A stretch of DNA of 64,000 nt from positions 558,001 through 622,000 of the forward strand of contig NZ_AULD01000006.1 in assembly GCF_000425105.1 (NCBI RefSeq). The letters are read 5' to 3'. The notes under the pieces are model-generated. The model was given only the letters and a program-made list of their open reading frames with translations. It did no database searches and was not told the DNA's origin. The position numbers were made by a program, and so were the translations under genes. The stretch is from Agrococcus lahaulensis DSM 17612. GTDB lineage: Bacteria; Actinomycetota; Actinomycetes; Actinomycetales; Microbacteriaceae. How positions within the stretch are numbered: the stretch's first letter is position 1; each line of letters begins with the position of its first letter. Positions 33,651 to 42,339 of the stretch are shown here, in pieces.

Positions 33651-34283
33651 GTGCAGCTCATCCTCGCCTCCGCCTCCCCCGCCCGGCTCGCGCTCTTGCG
33701 GCAAGCGGGCATCGAGCCGATCGTGCGGCCGACCGACCTCGACGAGGAGCTGCTCATCGCTGCGCACGAGGCGGCGCACGGGCCGCTCTCGCCCGAGCGG
33801 TACGTGCTCGTGCTCGCGCGCGCGAAGGCCGAGGCGCTCCTCGACGAGGACCCGCTCGACGACTTCGACGGGCTCGTGCTCGGCGGCGACTCGTCGCTCG
33901 AGCTCGACGGCGCGATGCTCGGCAAGCCGCACACCCCCGAGCGCGCGCGCGAGCGCTGGCTCGCGCAGCGCGGCCGCTCGGCGACCCTGCACTCGGGGCA
34001 CTGGCTGCTGCGCGTGCGCTTCGGCGAGGTGATCGGATCGACGGGCACGGCGACGGCGACGCGCATCGACTTCGCCAGCGACATCGACGAGGCGGAGATC
34101 GACGCCTACGTCGCGACCGGCGAGCCGCTCGAGGTCGCGGGCGCGTTCACGATCGACGGACGCGGCGCCGCGTTCATCGACCGCATCGACGGCGACCCCT
34201 CGACGGTCGTCGGCATGAGCATCCCGGCCCTCCGGCGCCTCGCGCGCGAGCTCGGCGTCGCCTGGCCGGCGCTCACCGCCTGA
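33651..34283 (+). CDS. Maf-family nucleotide pyrophosphatase
   Basis: The 210-residue protein begins MQLILASASPARLALLRQAG, the Maf signature, and continues with VLARAKAEAL, VLGGDSSLELDG, GKPHTPERARERW, GEPLEVAGAFTIDGRGAAFI and VVGMSIPALRRL. Maf proteins hydrolyse non-canonical or m5U/m5C/dTTP-type nucleotides to monophosphates. The second motif reads GGDSSLEL where many have ADTVV, a moderate variation. GTG 33651 is the only start keeping the N-terminal strand. It is divergent from ldh. Confidence 0.88.
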   Translation: MQLILASASPARLALLRQAGIEPIVRPTDLDEELLIAAHEAAHGPLSPERYVLVLARAKAEALLDEDPLDDFDGLVLGGDSSLELDGAMLGKPHTPERARERWLAQRGRSATLHSGHWLLRVRFGEVIGSTGTATATRIDFASDIDEAEIDAYVATGEPLEVAGAFTIDGRGAAFIDRIDGDPSTVVGMSIPALRRLARELGVAWPALTA

Positions 34284-34375
34284 CCGCGACCGCATCGCGG
34301 TGCCCCAGCGCCCACTCTGCGATCTTGCAGGCGGCGCCAATAGCGTCGCCAGTCCGAGCGGGAGGAGGCACGAGC

Positions 34376-35116
34376 ATGGCGAATCGAGCGATGTGGGTGT
34401 GGATGCACGACGCTGCGCCGCCCGATCCGGCCGCAGTCGCCGCCTTCGCCGCGCAGCAGCGCGTCACCGAGGCGTTCGTGAGCGTGCCGTGGGGCGGGCC
34501 GACGCCCGCGACGCATCAGCAGGTCGCGGCGCTGCGCGGTCAGGGCGTGCGCGTCTCGGCGCTCGGCGGCGACCCGTCGTGGACGACCGGCGCCGACGCC
34601 GTCACGTGGATGCAGCGGGCGACCGCGGCGTTCCTCTTCCAGGGCGTCCACCTCGACATCGAGCCGTGGACCCGGCGCGACTGGCCGGGGCGCGAGCGCG
34701 AGCTGCTCGACGGTCTCGCGCGCACCGTGCGGGACGTGGCGGCGCGCACGGGCCTGCCGGTGGAGGTCGACCTCGCGCCGTGGCTCGCGGAAGCGCATCC
34801 GCGCCCGTTCGGCGACATCGTCGCGCGCGCGGACGCCGTCACCCTCATGGCCTACCGCGACCGGGCATCCGACATCCTGGCGTCGAGCGCAGCCGCTCGG
34901 CGCGCGATCGTCGGCGCTCGCAAGCCCTACCGGCTCGGGGTCGAGACGGGTCCGGTGGCCGAGCCGGAGCCGACCGCGGCGCAGACCTTCGCCGACGACG
35001 GGCGCGCCGTGCTCGAGCGCGAGCTCGCGGCGGTCACCGCGTCGCTCGCAGGCGATGCGCGCTTCGCGGGCATCGCCGTGCACGACGTCGAGAGCTGGCG
35101 CACGCTGGGCGCGTGA
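34376..35116 (+). CDS. Cytosolic glycoside-hydrolase-like TIM-barrel protein
   Basis: This 246-residue protein has no signal peptide or membrane segment. It opens with MANRAMWVWMHDAAPPDP and shows barrel strands typical of GH18-like or putative glycosidase folds: EAFVSVPWGG, GVRVSALGGD, FLFQGVHLDIEPW, PVEVDLAPW, AVTLMAYRD and FAGIAVHDVESW. The HLDIEPW strand puts an acid pair where family 18 enzymes keep DxxDxDxE, but the motif is incomplete. GGAGGAGG seven bases before ATG 34376 gives a strong ribosome site. Substrate and pathway are unknown; it stands between the Maf gene and an unrelated exporter. Confidence 0.6.
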   Translation: MANRAMWVWMHDAAPPDPAAVAAFAAQQRVTEAFVSVPWGGPTPATHQQVAALRGQGVRVSALGGDPSWTTGADAVTWMQRATAAFLFQGVHLDIEPWTRRDWPGRERELLDGLARTVRDVAARTGLPVEVDLAPWLAEAHPRPFGDIVARADAVTLMAYRDRASDILASSAAARRAIVGARKPYRLGVETGPVAEPEPTAAQTFADDGRAVLERELAAVTASLAGDARFAGIAVHDVESWRTLGA

Positions 35117-35120
35117 GCGC

Positions 35121-37175
35121 CTACGTCGACTGCTGCGTCGGCACCGCGCCCGTCTCGGTGAGCCCGCCGTCGGCCTCGAAGTCGACCGCGGCCTGCTCGA
35201 ACTGCGAGTTGAGCAGCCGCCAGTAGGCGCCTCGAGCGGCGACGAGCTCGTCGTGCGTGCCCTGCTCGACGATCGCGCCCTGCTCCATCACGAGGATGAG
35301 GTCGGCGTCGCGGATCGTCGAGAGCCGGTGCGCGATGACGAACGACGTGCGGTCGGTGCGCAGCGCCGCCATCGCGTGCTGCAGCAGCAGCTCGGTGCGC
35401 GTGTCGACCGAGGAGGTCGCTTCGTCGAGGATGAGCACGCTCGGCTGCGCGAGGAACGCGCGCGCGATCGTGACGAGCTGCTTCTCGCCCGCCGACAGGT
35501 TCGTCGCGTCCTCGTCGATGACCGTGTCGTAGCCCTCGGGCAGCGCGTGCACGAAGCGATCGACGTACGTCGCGCGCGCCGCCTCGAGGATCTGCTCCTC
35601 GGTCGCGTCGGGACGGCCGTACGCGATGTTGTCGCGGATCGTGCCGCCGAAGAGCCACGTGTCCTGCAGCACCATGCCCGTCTGCGAGCGGAGCGCATCC
35701 CTCGTCATCGCCCGGATGTCGACGCCGTCGAGCGCGATGCGGCCGCCGTCGACCTCGTAGAAGCGCATGAGCAGGTTGACGAGCGTCGTCTTGCCCGCGC
35801 CGGTCGGGCCGACGATCGCGACCGTCTGGCCGGGCTCGACCTCGAGCGAGAGGTCGTCGATGAGCGGCTTGTCGGGCGAGTACGAGAAGCGCACGCGCTC
35901 GAACGAGACGCGGCCCGAGCCGGGCGCGGGCGTCGCGCCGCCCTCGTCGGGCTCCTCCTCCTCGGCGTCGAGCACCTCGAAGACGCGCTCGGCGCTCGCG
36001 ACGCCCGACTGCACCATCGTGACCGTCTGGCCGATCTGGCCGAGGTTCTGCGAGAACTGCTGCGAGTACTGGATGAACGCCTGCACGTCGCCGACGAGGA
36101 TCTGGCCCGCCGCGACGAAGAGGCCGCCCGCGACGGCGACGAGCACGTAGCCGATGTTGCCGACGAAGGTCATGAGCGGGAAGACGAGGCCCGAGATGAA
36201 CTGCGCCTTGAACGCCGCGTCGAAGACGCCGTCGTTCTCCTCCTCGAAGCGCGCCCGCACTGCCTGCTCGCGGCCGAAGACCTTGACGAGCGCGTGGCCC
36301 GTGAAGGCTTCCTCGACGATCGCGTTCATGCGACCCGTGCGGCGCCACTGCTCCTTGAACAGGCCCTGCGCCGGACCCATGACGGCGCCGAGGATGATGC
36401 CGGTGAGCGGTACGGCGATGAGCGCGATGAGCGCGAGCCAGACGTTGATCGTCAGCATCATGACGAGCACGCCGATGACGCTCAGGATGCCCGTGACGAT
36501 CTGCGACATCGTCTGCGAGACGGTCTGCGAGACGTTGTCGAGGTCGTTCGTGACGCGCGAGAGCAGCTCGCCGCGCTGCGTGCGGTCGTAGTACGACAGC
36601 GGGAGCCGATGCACCTTCTCCTCGACGTCGCGCCGCAGCCCCTGCACCGTGCGCTGCACGACGCGGTTGACGACGAAGCCCTGCAGCCACTGGAAGAGGC
36701 TGCCCGCGAGGTAGACGGCGAGCACGACGAGCAGGATGCCCCCGAGCCGCTCGAAGTCGATGCCCGCGCCCGGCACGAGGTCGGGCATGCGCTCGACCAT
36801 GTTGGCGAAGTCGTCCTGACCGCCGGCGCGGAGCCCCTCGACGACCTGCGCCTGCGTCGCGCCCGGCGGCATCTGCCGCTGCACGAGGCCCTGCACGATG
36901 ACGTTCGTCGCCTCGCCGAGGATGCGCGGGCCGAGCACGACCAGCACGACGCCGACCGAGCCGAGCGCGAACACGAGCGCGAGCAGCCAGCGGTAGGGGT
37001 GCATGAGGCGCAGCAGCCGCAGCGCGGACGCGCCGAACGACTTCGCCTTGCCGGGCGGCGGCTCCCAGTCGCCCGCGCCGATGCGGGCGGCCTCGGCCTG
37101 CTCGGCCTCGATCCGCTCCTCCTCGGTGAGCTCGGGCTCCGGCGCCGCCGGCCGCTGCTTCTTCACGCGCGCCAT
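35121..37175 (-). CDS. ABC exporter half-transporter, catalytic-Glu subunit
   Basis: The 684-residue protein has a charged N-terminal extension of about 50 residues, six membrane helices, and an ABC domain with Walker A VGPTGAGKTT, Walker B LILDEATSS with the catalytic glutamate, and a divergent signature LSAGEKQ. ATG 37175 has GGAGG six bases upstream and lies one base after the stop of its partner gene. With that partner it makes a heterodimeric type IV exporter (TM287/288, LmrCD class), in which one ATP site is degenerate. Substrates are probably hydrophobic drugs or lipids; the TetR gene at the head of the operon supports an efflux role. Confidence 0.9.
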   Translation of the reverse strand: MARVKKQRPAAPEPELTEEERIEAEQAEAARIGAGDWEPPPGKAKSFGASALRLLRLMHPYRWLLALVFALGSVGVVLVVLGPRILGEATNVIVQGLVQRQMPPGATQAQVVEGLRAGGQDDFANMVERMPDLVPGAGIDFERLGGILLVVLAVYLAGSLFQWLQGFVVNRVVQRTVQGLRRDVEEKVHRLPLSYYDRTQRGELLSRVTNDLDNVSQTVSQTMSQIVTGILSVIGVLVMMLTINVWLALIALIAVPLTGIILGAVMGPAQGLFKEQWRRTGRMNAIVEEAFTGHALVKVFGREQAVRARFEEENDGVFDAAFKAQFISGLVFPLMTFVGNIGYVLVAVAGGLFVAAGQILVGDVQAFIQYSQQFSQNLGQIGQTVTMVQSGVASAERVFEVLDAEEEEPDEGGATPAPGSGRVSFERVRFSYSPDKPLIDDLSLEVEPGQTVAIVGPTGAGKTTLVNLLMRFYEVDGGRIALDGVDIRAMTRDALRSQTGMVLQDTWLFGGTIRDNIAYGRPDATEEQILEAARATYVDRFVHALPEGYDTVIDEDATNLSAGEKQLVTIARAFLAQPSVLILDEATSSVDTRTELLLQHAMAALRTDRTSFVIAHRLSTIRDADLILVMEQGAIVEQGTHDELVAARGAYWRLLNSQFEQAAVDFEADGGLTETGAVPTQQST

Positions 37176-37176
37176 C

Positions 37177-38901
37177 TCAGGCCTCCACTGCCATCTGCGA
37201 CTCGACGATCTCGCGGTACGTGTCGTTGCCCGCGAGCAGCTCCTCGTGCGTGCCCGAGCCGACCACGCGGCCGCGGTCGAGGACGATGATCCGGTCGGCG
37301 TCGACGATCGTCGAGACCCGCTGCGCGACGACGATCTGGGTGGTCTCGCCCACCGCGTCCCGCAGCGCCGCCCGCAGGCGCGCATCCGTCGTGAGGTCGA
37401 GCGCCGAGAACGAGTCGTCGAAGACGAGCACGTCGGGCTCGGCGACGAGGGCGCGGGCGATCGAGAGCCGCTGGCGCTGGCCGCCGGAGACGTTCGTGCC
37501 GCCCTGCGCGATGCGCGACTCGAGCTGCTTCGGCATCTGCTGCACGAAGCCCGCGGCCTGCGCGATCTCGAGCGCCCGCCACAGCTGCTCGTCGGTCGCG
37601 TCCTCGTTGCCGTAGCGGAGGTTCGAGGCCACCGTGCCGGCGAAGAGGTAGGGGCGCTGCGGCACGAGCGCGATGCCGCGCCAGAGCGCCTCGGCGTCGA
37701 GCTCGCGCACGTCGACGCCGCCGACGAGCACCGCGCCGCCCGTCGCGTCGAAGAGCCGCGGGATGAGGTTCACGAGGGTCGTCTTGCCCGCACCGGTCGA
37801 GCCGATGATCGCGAGCGTCTCGCCGCGCTCCGCGCGCAGGCTCACGCCGTCGAGCACGGGGTGCTCGGCGCCCGGGTAGCGGAAGACGACGTCGCGCAGC
37901 TCGATCGTGCCGGGCGAGACCTGCGCGCGGCCGGCGACGACGCGCTCGATCGTCGGCTCGGTCTCGAGCACCTCGCCGATGCGTCGGGCGGAGACCGCGG
38001 CCCTCGGGATCATGATCGTCATGAAGGTGGCCATGAGCACGCCCATGAGGATCTGCATGAGGTACTGCAGGAAGGCCATCATCGTGCCGATCTCGAGCTC
38101 GCCCTGATCGACGAGTCCCGCGCCGAACCAGATGACCGCGACGCTCGAGACCTCGACGATGAGCATGATGACGGGGAACATCAGCACGAAGAGGTTGCCG
38201 GTGCGGATCATCGCGTCGGTGACGTCGTCGTTCGCGACCGCGAAGCGCGCCTTCTCGCGCCGCTCCTGCACGAACGCGCGGATGACGCGGATGCCCGTGA
38301 GCTGCTCGCGCAGCACCTTGTTGATGCGGTCGATGCGCTCCTGCAGCTGCCGGAAGATCGGCACGAGGCGCGAGACGAGGAAGCCGAGCACGACGAGCAT
38401 GAGCGGCACGGAGACCGCGATGAGCCACGAGAGGGTCGCATCCGCCCGGATCGCCATGACGACGCCGCCGACCGCCATCATCGGCGCCGACAGCAGCATC
38501 GTGCACGACATGAGGATGAGCATCTGCACCTGCTGCACGTCGTTCGTGTTGCGGGTGATGAGGCTCGCGGCTCCGAAGCGCTGCACGTCCTGCTCGCTGA
38601 AGTCGCCGACCTTGCCGAAGAGGTCGGCGCGCAGGTCGCGGCCGGCGCGCATCGCGAGGCGCGCGCCGAAGAGGATCGCGAGCACGTTCGCGGCGACCTG
38701 CCCGAGGCTCAGCGCGAGCATGAGCACTCCGAGCCGCCACACCGTGCCGGTGTCGCCGCGCAGCACGCCCTCGTCGATGATGTCGGCGTTGATCGTCGGC
38801 AGCATGAGGGTGAGCACCGACTGCACGAACTGGAACAGCACGACGAGCAGGAGCGACAGCATCGAGGGCCGCACGGAGCGCACGATGAGCTTCCACAGCA
38901 T
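37177..38901 (-). CDS. ABC exporter half-transporter, degenerate-site subunit
   Basis: The 574-residue protein has six membrane helices and an ABC domain with Walker A IGSTGAGKTT, a canonical signature VSGGQRQRLSIARAL, and Walker B VLVFDDSFSALD in which aspartate replaces the catalytic glutamate. That change, matched by the divergent signature of the partner, marks the degenerate nucleotide site of heterodimeric exporters. It follows the TetR gene by three bases and precedes its partner by one, so the three form one operon. Confidence 0.9.
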   Translation of the reverse strand: MLWKLIVRSVRPSMLSLLLVVLFQFVQSVLTLMLPTINADIIDEGVLRGDTGTVWRLGVLMLALSLGQVAANVLAILFGARLAMRAGRDLRADLFGKVGDFSEQDVQRFGAASLITRNTNDVQQVQMLILMSCTMLLSAPMMAVGGVVMAIRADATLSWLIAVSVPLMLVVLGFLVSRLVPIFRQLQERIDRINKVLREQLTGIRVIRAFVQERREKARFAVANDDVTDAMIRTGNLFVLMFPVIMLIVEVSSVAVIWFGAGLVDQGELEIGTMMAFLQYLMQILMGVLMATFMTIMIPRAAVSARRIGEVLETEPTIERVVAGRAQVSPGTIELRDVVFRYPGAEHPVLDGVSLRAERGETLAIIGSTGAGKTTLVNLIPRLFDATGGAVLVGGVDVRELDAEALWRGIALVPQRPYLFAGTVASNLRYGNEDATDEQLWRALEIAQAAGFVQQMPKQLESRIAQGGTNVSGGQRQRLSIARALVAEPDVLVFDDSFSALDLTTDARLRAALRDAVGETTQIVVAQRVSTIVDADRIIVLDRGRVVGSGTHEELLAGNDTYREIVESQMAVEA

Positions 38902-38904
38902 GGG

Positions 38905-39531
38905 TCAGGCCTCCACGGGCTCGAGGGCGGATGCGTCGGGTCGGCGACCCTGCGCGGGCTCGGCACCGGACTCGGCACCCGGGGCGCCGACGATGCCGTG
39001 CAGGAGCACCTGCATGATGTCGTCGACCGATGACACGGGCTCGTCCTCCCCCCAGCTCGCGGCCGCAGCCCACGCGAGGGTGCGCAGCACGTCGGCCGCG
39101 ACGAGCGGCGTGACGCGCAGCTCGTGGGCGAAGGGCTCGAAGCGCGCGGCGATCCAGCGCTTCGAGCGTTCGAAGTCGTCGCGGCGCTCGGCCGCGACGC
39201 GCTGGGCGATGGGACCGAGCGCGATCACGAGTCTGAACATGAAGCGCATCCGCTCGACGACCACGGGCACGAGGCTCGCCACGACGTCGGCGACCGAGTC
39301 GGCGCGCGGGTCGAGATCGGGCTCGGCGTCGGTCATGTGGTGCTCGACGAGCGCGGCGAGCAGCGACTCCTTGTCGCCGAACGCCTTGAAGAGCGTGCCC
39401 TCTGCGACGCCCGCCGCGTCGGCGAGCTGCCGCGACGTGATCGTCGCGCCGAGCTCGAGCACGGCGGGCGTGACGGCGTCGATGATCTGCGCGCGCCGGT
39501 CGTCAGCGCTCAAGCGAGGTGGGGGCGACAC
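38905..39531 (-). CDS. TetR-family repressor of the ABC exporter operon
   Basis: This protein of 208 residues has the TetR N-terminal helix-turn-helix: RRAQIIDAVTPAVLELG, then ITSRQLADAAGVAEGTLFKA and FGDKESLLAAL. The C-terminal ligand domain is unspecific. GTG 39531 is chosen because a TACGCT box ends seven bases before it; a frame extension to GTG 39561 would place the start inside an 18-bp palindrome lying within the promoter. It is first in an operon with the two exporter genes, so it most likely represses them and itself until an exported compound binds. Confidence 0.85.
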   Translation of the reverse strand: MSPPPRLSADDRRAQIIDAVTPAVLELGATITSRQLADAAGVAEGTLFKAFGDKESLLAALVEHHMTDAEPDLDPRADSVADVVASLVPVVVERMRFMFRLVIALGPIAQRVAAERRDDFERSKRWIAARFEPFAHELRVTPLVAADVLRTLAWAAAASWGEDEPVSSVDDIMQVLLHGIVGAPGAESGAEPAQGRRPDASALEPVEA

Positions 39532-39538
39532 GACGATC

Positions 39539-39567
39539 AGCGTAGATGAGTGAGCGCTCACTCACAA
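39539..39567 (-). promoter_or_regulatory. Promoter of the tetR-exporter operon with embedded operator
   Basis: On the minus strand TTGTGA (39562-39567) and TACGCT (39539-39544) are separated by 17 bases, and the start codon follows the -10 by seven. The spacer is filled by the perfect 18-bp palindrome TGAGTGAGCGCTCACTCA (39547-39564), which overlaps the -35. Binding of a TetR dimer there would exclude RNA polymerase. Confidence 0.75.
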
Positions 39568-39576
39568 GCGCGGATC

Positions 39577-40386
39577 TCAGATGCCCGGGCGCCGCCTCCG
39601 GTCGCGCTGCCACGCTTCGGCGGAGCGGGCGATCGCGCCCTGCGCGGTCTCGAGCAGCTCTTGCGCGAGCGCGCTCCAGTCGGTGCTGCCGGCGACGCTC
39701 GGGGGCCGGTCGCCGGCGCCGCGGCGTGCCGCGTGCTCGGCGGCGTCGAACGCGTGGGTCGCCCGTCGCACGGCGTCGCGGTAGGCCGCGAAGTCGGCGG
39801 GAGCCATGCGGGTGTCGAGGCTCGCTGGCCGCAGCTCGAGCGCGAGCCGCTGCTCGCGCAGGAACTCCTGCAGCGCGGGGCTCGACGCGTCGCTCATCGC
39901 GGGGTAGTCGATGGCCTTGGCCGGATCGGTCTCGTACGCGATCCAGCGCGCCGTGAGGCGGTCGTGCTCGTCGCGGAGCCGCGCGAGCGGCATCGCCTCG
40001 AGCGGCGCCCGGCTCGCGGGCAGGGTCGCGCGCGCCGCGTGCACCGACGCGCGCCGGGCCTTGAGGTCGGCGACCGCGACCTTCACCGCGCGCTCGGCCG
40101 CCTGCACGCGGCGCTTCGACTCGAGCACCGCGCCGAGCCCGACGCGACCGGCGGACTGCTCCGCCTGCGTGCGCAGCAGCTCGGCGCGCGCGACCTTGAG
40201 GTACGCGCGCGAGCGCGTCACGGCATCCGTCGCCTGCCGCACGTCGTGCATCGCGGCGTCGAGCTCGAGGCGGCGGCCGGCCGGGCGGCCGCGCCGCGCG
40301 CCGATGACGCCGAGGGCGCCCGCTCCCGCACCGGCGGGGGCGATCCACCACCACTCGGCCACGAGCGCCAGCACCACGGGGTCCAC
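39577..40386 (-). CDS. Hypothetical membrane-anchored helical protein
   Basis: I do not recognise a family. The 269-residue protein has one N-terminal hydrophobic segment (about 2-30, with EWWWIAPAGAGAGALGVIG) and then a long, charged, alanine- and arginine-rich stretch likely to be helical or coiled coil (about 40-140). The C-terminal part, ARWIAYETDPAKAIDYPAM, then FLREQRLALELRPA, is the best-conserved-looking segment. GTG 40386 is the first in-frame start. It lies 45 bases upstream of tetR in the same direction, with the tetR promoter partly in its 3' end, and shares no obvious function with it. Confidence 0.6.
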   Translation of the reverse strand: MDPVVLALVAEWWWIAPAGAGAGALGVIGARRGRPAGRRLELDAAMHDVRQATDAVTRSRAYLKVARAELLRTQAEQSAGRVGLGAVLESKRRVQAAERAVKVAVADLKARRASVHAARATLPASRAPLEAMPLARLRDEHDRLTARWIAYETDPAKAIDYPAMSDASSPALQEFLREQRLALELRPASLDTRMAPADFAAYRDAVRRATHAFDAAEHAARRGAGDRPPSVAGSTDWSALAQELLETAQGAIARSAEAWQRDRRRRPGI

Positions 40387-40462
40387 GCGTCCATGCTAAG
40401 CGCGCCCGGCCGCCGGGCACAGGGCGCTGCGGCCCCTCCGCACGCCGACCGCGCGGCGGCGA

Positions 40463-40478
40463 CTGTGGGAATCCGCAA
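40463..40478. promoter_or_regulatory. Second copy of the carboxylase operator candidate
   Basis: CTGTGGGAATCCGCAA differs from the 16-mer at 22296-22311 by G to A and A to G. It lies 68 bases before the ATG of the carboxylase alpha subunit and 54 before its -10 box. Apart from this 16-mer the surrounding sequences are unrelated. Confidence 0.5.
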
Positions 40479-40532
40479 CCGAACCAGGCATTCCTGTGTG
40501 GCGTGCGCACGCATCCGCCATGTCCTCCCGCT

Positions 40533-40538
40533 TAGGCT
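40533..40538 (+). promoter_or_regulatory. -10 box of the carboxylase alpha subunit
   Basis: TAGGCT ends eight bases before ATG 40547; no Shine-Dalgarno is present in the interval CTAGAACC, so translation is probably leaderless. Confidence 0.5.
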
Positions 40539-40546
40539 CTAGAACC

Positions 40547-42313
40547 ATGCGCCGCATCACCAAGGTCCTCATCGCCAATCGCGGCGAGATCGCCGTCCGC
40601 ATCATCCGGGCGGCGCGCGACGCCGGCATCGGCTCGGTCGCCGTCTACGCCGAGCCCGACCGCGACGCGCAGCACGCGCAGCTCGCCGACGAGGCCTTCG
40701 CGCTGCACGGCTCGACGAGCGCCGAGAGCTACCTCGTGATCGACAAGCTGCTCTCGGTCGCGCGCCGCTCGGGCGCCGACGCCGTGCACCCGGGCTACGG
40801 CTTCCTGGCCGAGAACGCCGACTTCGCGCGCGCCGTCATCGACGCGGGCCTCATCTGGATCGGCCCGAGCCCCGACGCGATCGAGCAGCTCGGCGACAAG
40901 GTCTCGGCCCGCCACATCGCCGAGTCGGTCGGCGCACCGCTCGCGCCCGGCACGATCAACCCCGTCGCGGGCGCGGCCGAGGTGCTCGAGTTCGTCGACG
41001 AGCACGGGCTGCCAGTCGCGATCAAGGCCGCCTTCGGCGGTGGCGGCCGCGGCCTCAAGGTCGCCCGCACGCGCGAGGAGGTCGAGGAGCAGTTCGACTC
41101 CGCGACTCGCGAGGCGGTCGCGGCGTTCGGCCGCGGCGAGTGCTTCGTCGAGAAGTACCTCGACAGGCCGCGCCACGTCGAGACGCAGTGCCTCGCCGAC
41201 GCGCACGGCAACGTGGTCGTCGTCTCGACGCGCGACTGCTCGCTGCAGCGCCGCCACCAGAAGCTCGTCGAGGAGGCGCCCGCGCCCTTCATCACCGCCG
41301 AGCAGGACGCCGAGCTGCGCCGCGCGTCGAAGGCGATCCTGCGCGCCGCCGGCTACGTCGGCGCCGGCACGTGCGAGTTCCTCATCGGCGCCGACGGCAC
41401 GATCTCGTTCCTCGAGGTCAACACGCGCCTGCAGGTCGAGCACCCGGTCTCGGAGGAGGTCACCGGCATCGACCTCGTGCGCGAGCAGTTCCGCATCGCC
41501 GAGGGCGAGGCGCTCGGCTACGACGACCCCGAGGTGCGCGGCCACTCGATCGAGTTCCGCATCAACGGCGAGGACGCCGGTAGCGGCTTCATCCCCCAGC
41601 CCGGCCCCGTGCGCGTGTTCCGCGCCCCGAGCGGCCCCGGCATCCGCGTCGACTCCGGCGTCGTCGCCGGCGACGTCATCGGCGGCAGCTTCGACTCGAT
41701 GCTCGCGAAGCTCATCGTCACCGGCCGCGACCGCGCCGAGGCGCTCGCCCGCGCTCGGCGGGCGCTCGCGGAGTTCGAGGTCGAGGGGCTGCCGACGGTG
41801 CTGCCCTTCCATCGCCGCATCGTCGACCACCCGGCGTTCGCGCCCGAGGGCGACGCGCCCTTCTCGATCTACACCTCGTGGATCGAGACGGAGTTCGAGA
41901 ACGACATCCCCGCGTGGGGTGGCGAGCCCTCGGAGCTCGGCGGCCCCGAGCCGCGCCGCACCGTCGTCGTCGAGGCCGACGGCAAGCGCATCGCGGTGTC
42001 GATGCCCAAGCGCCTCTTCTCCGACACGAAGGACGCGAAGGGCCCCGCACCGCGCCGGATGCGCACGGCGCTCGCGGGCGGCGTCGGCTCGGGCACGATC
42101 GTCTCGCCCATGCAGGCGACGGTCGTGAAGGCGGCGGTCGCCGAGGGCGACCGGGTCGTCGCGGGCGACCTGCTCGTCGTGCTCGAGGCGATGAAGATGG
42201 AGCAGCCGCTCTCCTCCCCCGTCGACGGCGTCGTCACGGCGATCGACGCGCCGGTGGGCGCGACGGTGCCTTCGGGCCACCGCCTCGTCTCGATCACGCC
42301 TGACGAGGCCTGA
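40547..42313 (+). CDS. accA: Acyl-CoA carboxylase alpha subunit (biotin carboxylase + BCCP)
   Basis: The 588-residue protein joins a biotin carboxylase (about 1-450) to a C-terminal biotin carrier domain (about 515-588). It shows [30 protein letters not shown], the ATP-grasp loop [31 protein letters not shown] and the biotin site EAMKMEQ with K550. This is the AccA3/AccBC type shared by acetyl- and propionyl-CoA carboxylases. Its carboxyltransferase and epsilon partners are 16 kb upstream, and BirA beside them biotinylates K550. The start follows a TAGGCT box; an upstream frame extension lacks homology. Confidence 0.95.
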   Translation: MRRITKVLIANRGEIAVRIIRAARDAGIGSVAVYAEPDRDAQHAQLADEAFALHGSTSAESYLVIDKLLSVARRSGADAVHPGYGFLAENADFARAVIDAGLIWIGPSPDAIEQLGDKVSARHIAESVGAPLAPGTINPVAGAAEVLEFVDEHGLPVAIKAAFGGGGRGLKVARTREEVEEQFDSATREAVAAFGRGECFVEKYLDRPRHVETQCLADAHGNVVVVSTRDCSLQRRHQKLVEEAPAPFITAEQDAELRRASKAILRAAGYVGAGTCEFLIGADGTISFLEVNTRLQVEHPVSEEVTGIDLVREQFRIAEGEALGYDDPEVRGHSIEFRINGEDAGSGFIPQPGPVRVFRAPSGPGIRVDSGVVAGDVIGGSFDSMLAKLIVTGRDRAEALARARRALAEFEVEGLPTVLPFHRRIVDHPAFAPEGDAPFSIYTSWIETEFENDIPAWGGEPSELGGPEPRRTVVVEADGKRIAVSMPKRLFSDTKDAKGPAPRRMRTALAGGVGSGTIVSPMQATVVKAAVAEGDRVVAGDLLVVLEAMKMEQPLSSPVDGVVTAIDAPVGATVPSGHRLVSITPDEA

Positions 42314-42337
42314 CCCGCGCGGCGGCCCGCGCGGGTC
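42312..42337. terminator. Bidirectional terminator hairpin
   Basis: GACCCGCGCG (42312-42321) pairs perfectly with CGCGCGGGTC (42328-42337) around a six-base loop, filling almost all of the gap between the convergent alpha-subunit and lpdA genes. There is no U-tract. Confidence 0.65.
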
Positions 42338-42339
42338 GC

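Noticed and set aside
39532-39561. GTG 39561 as the tetR start
   Set aside because: It would put the start codon inside the operator palindrome and upstream of the -10 box that fits GTG 39531 exactly.
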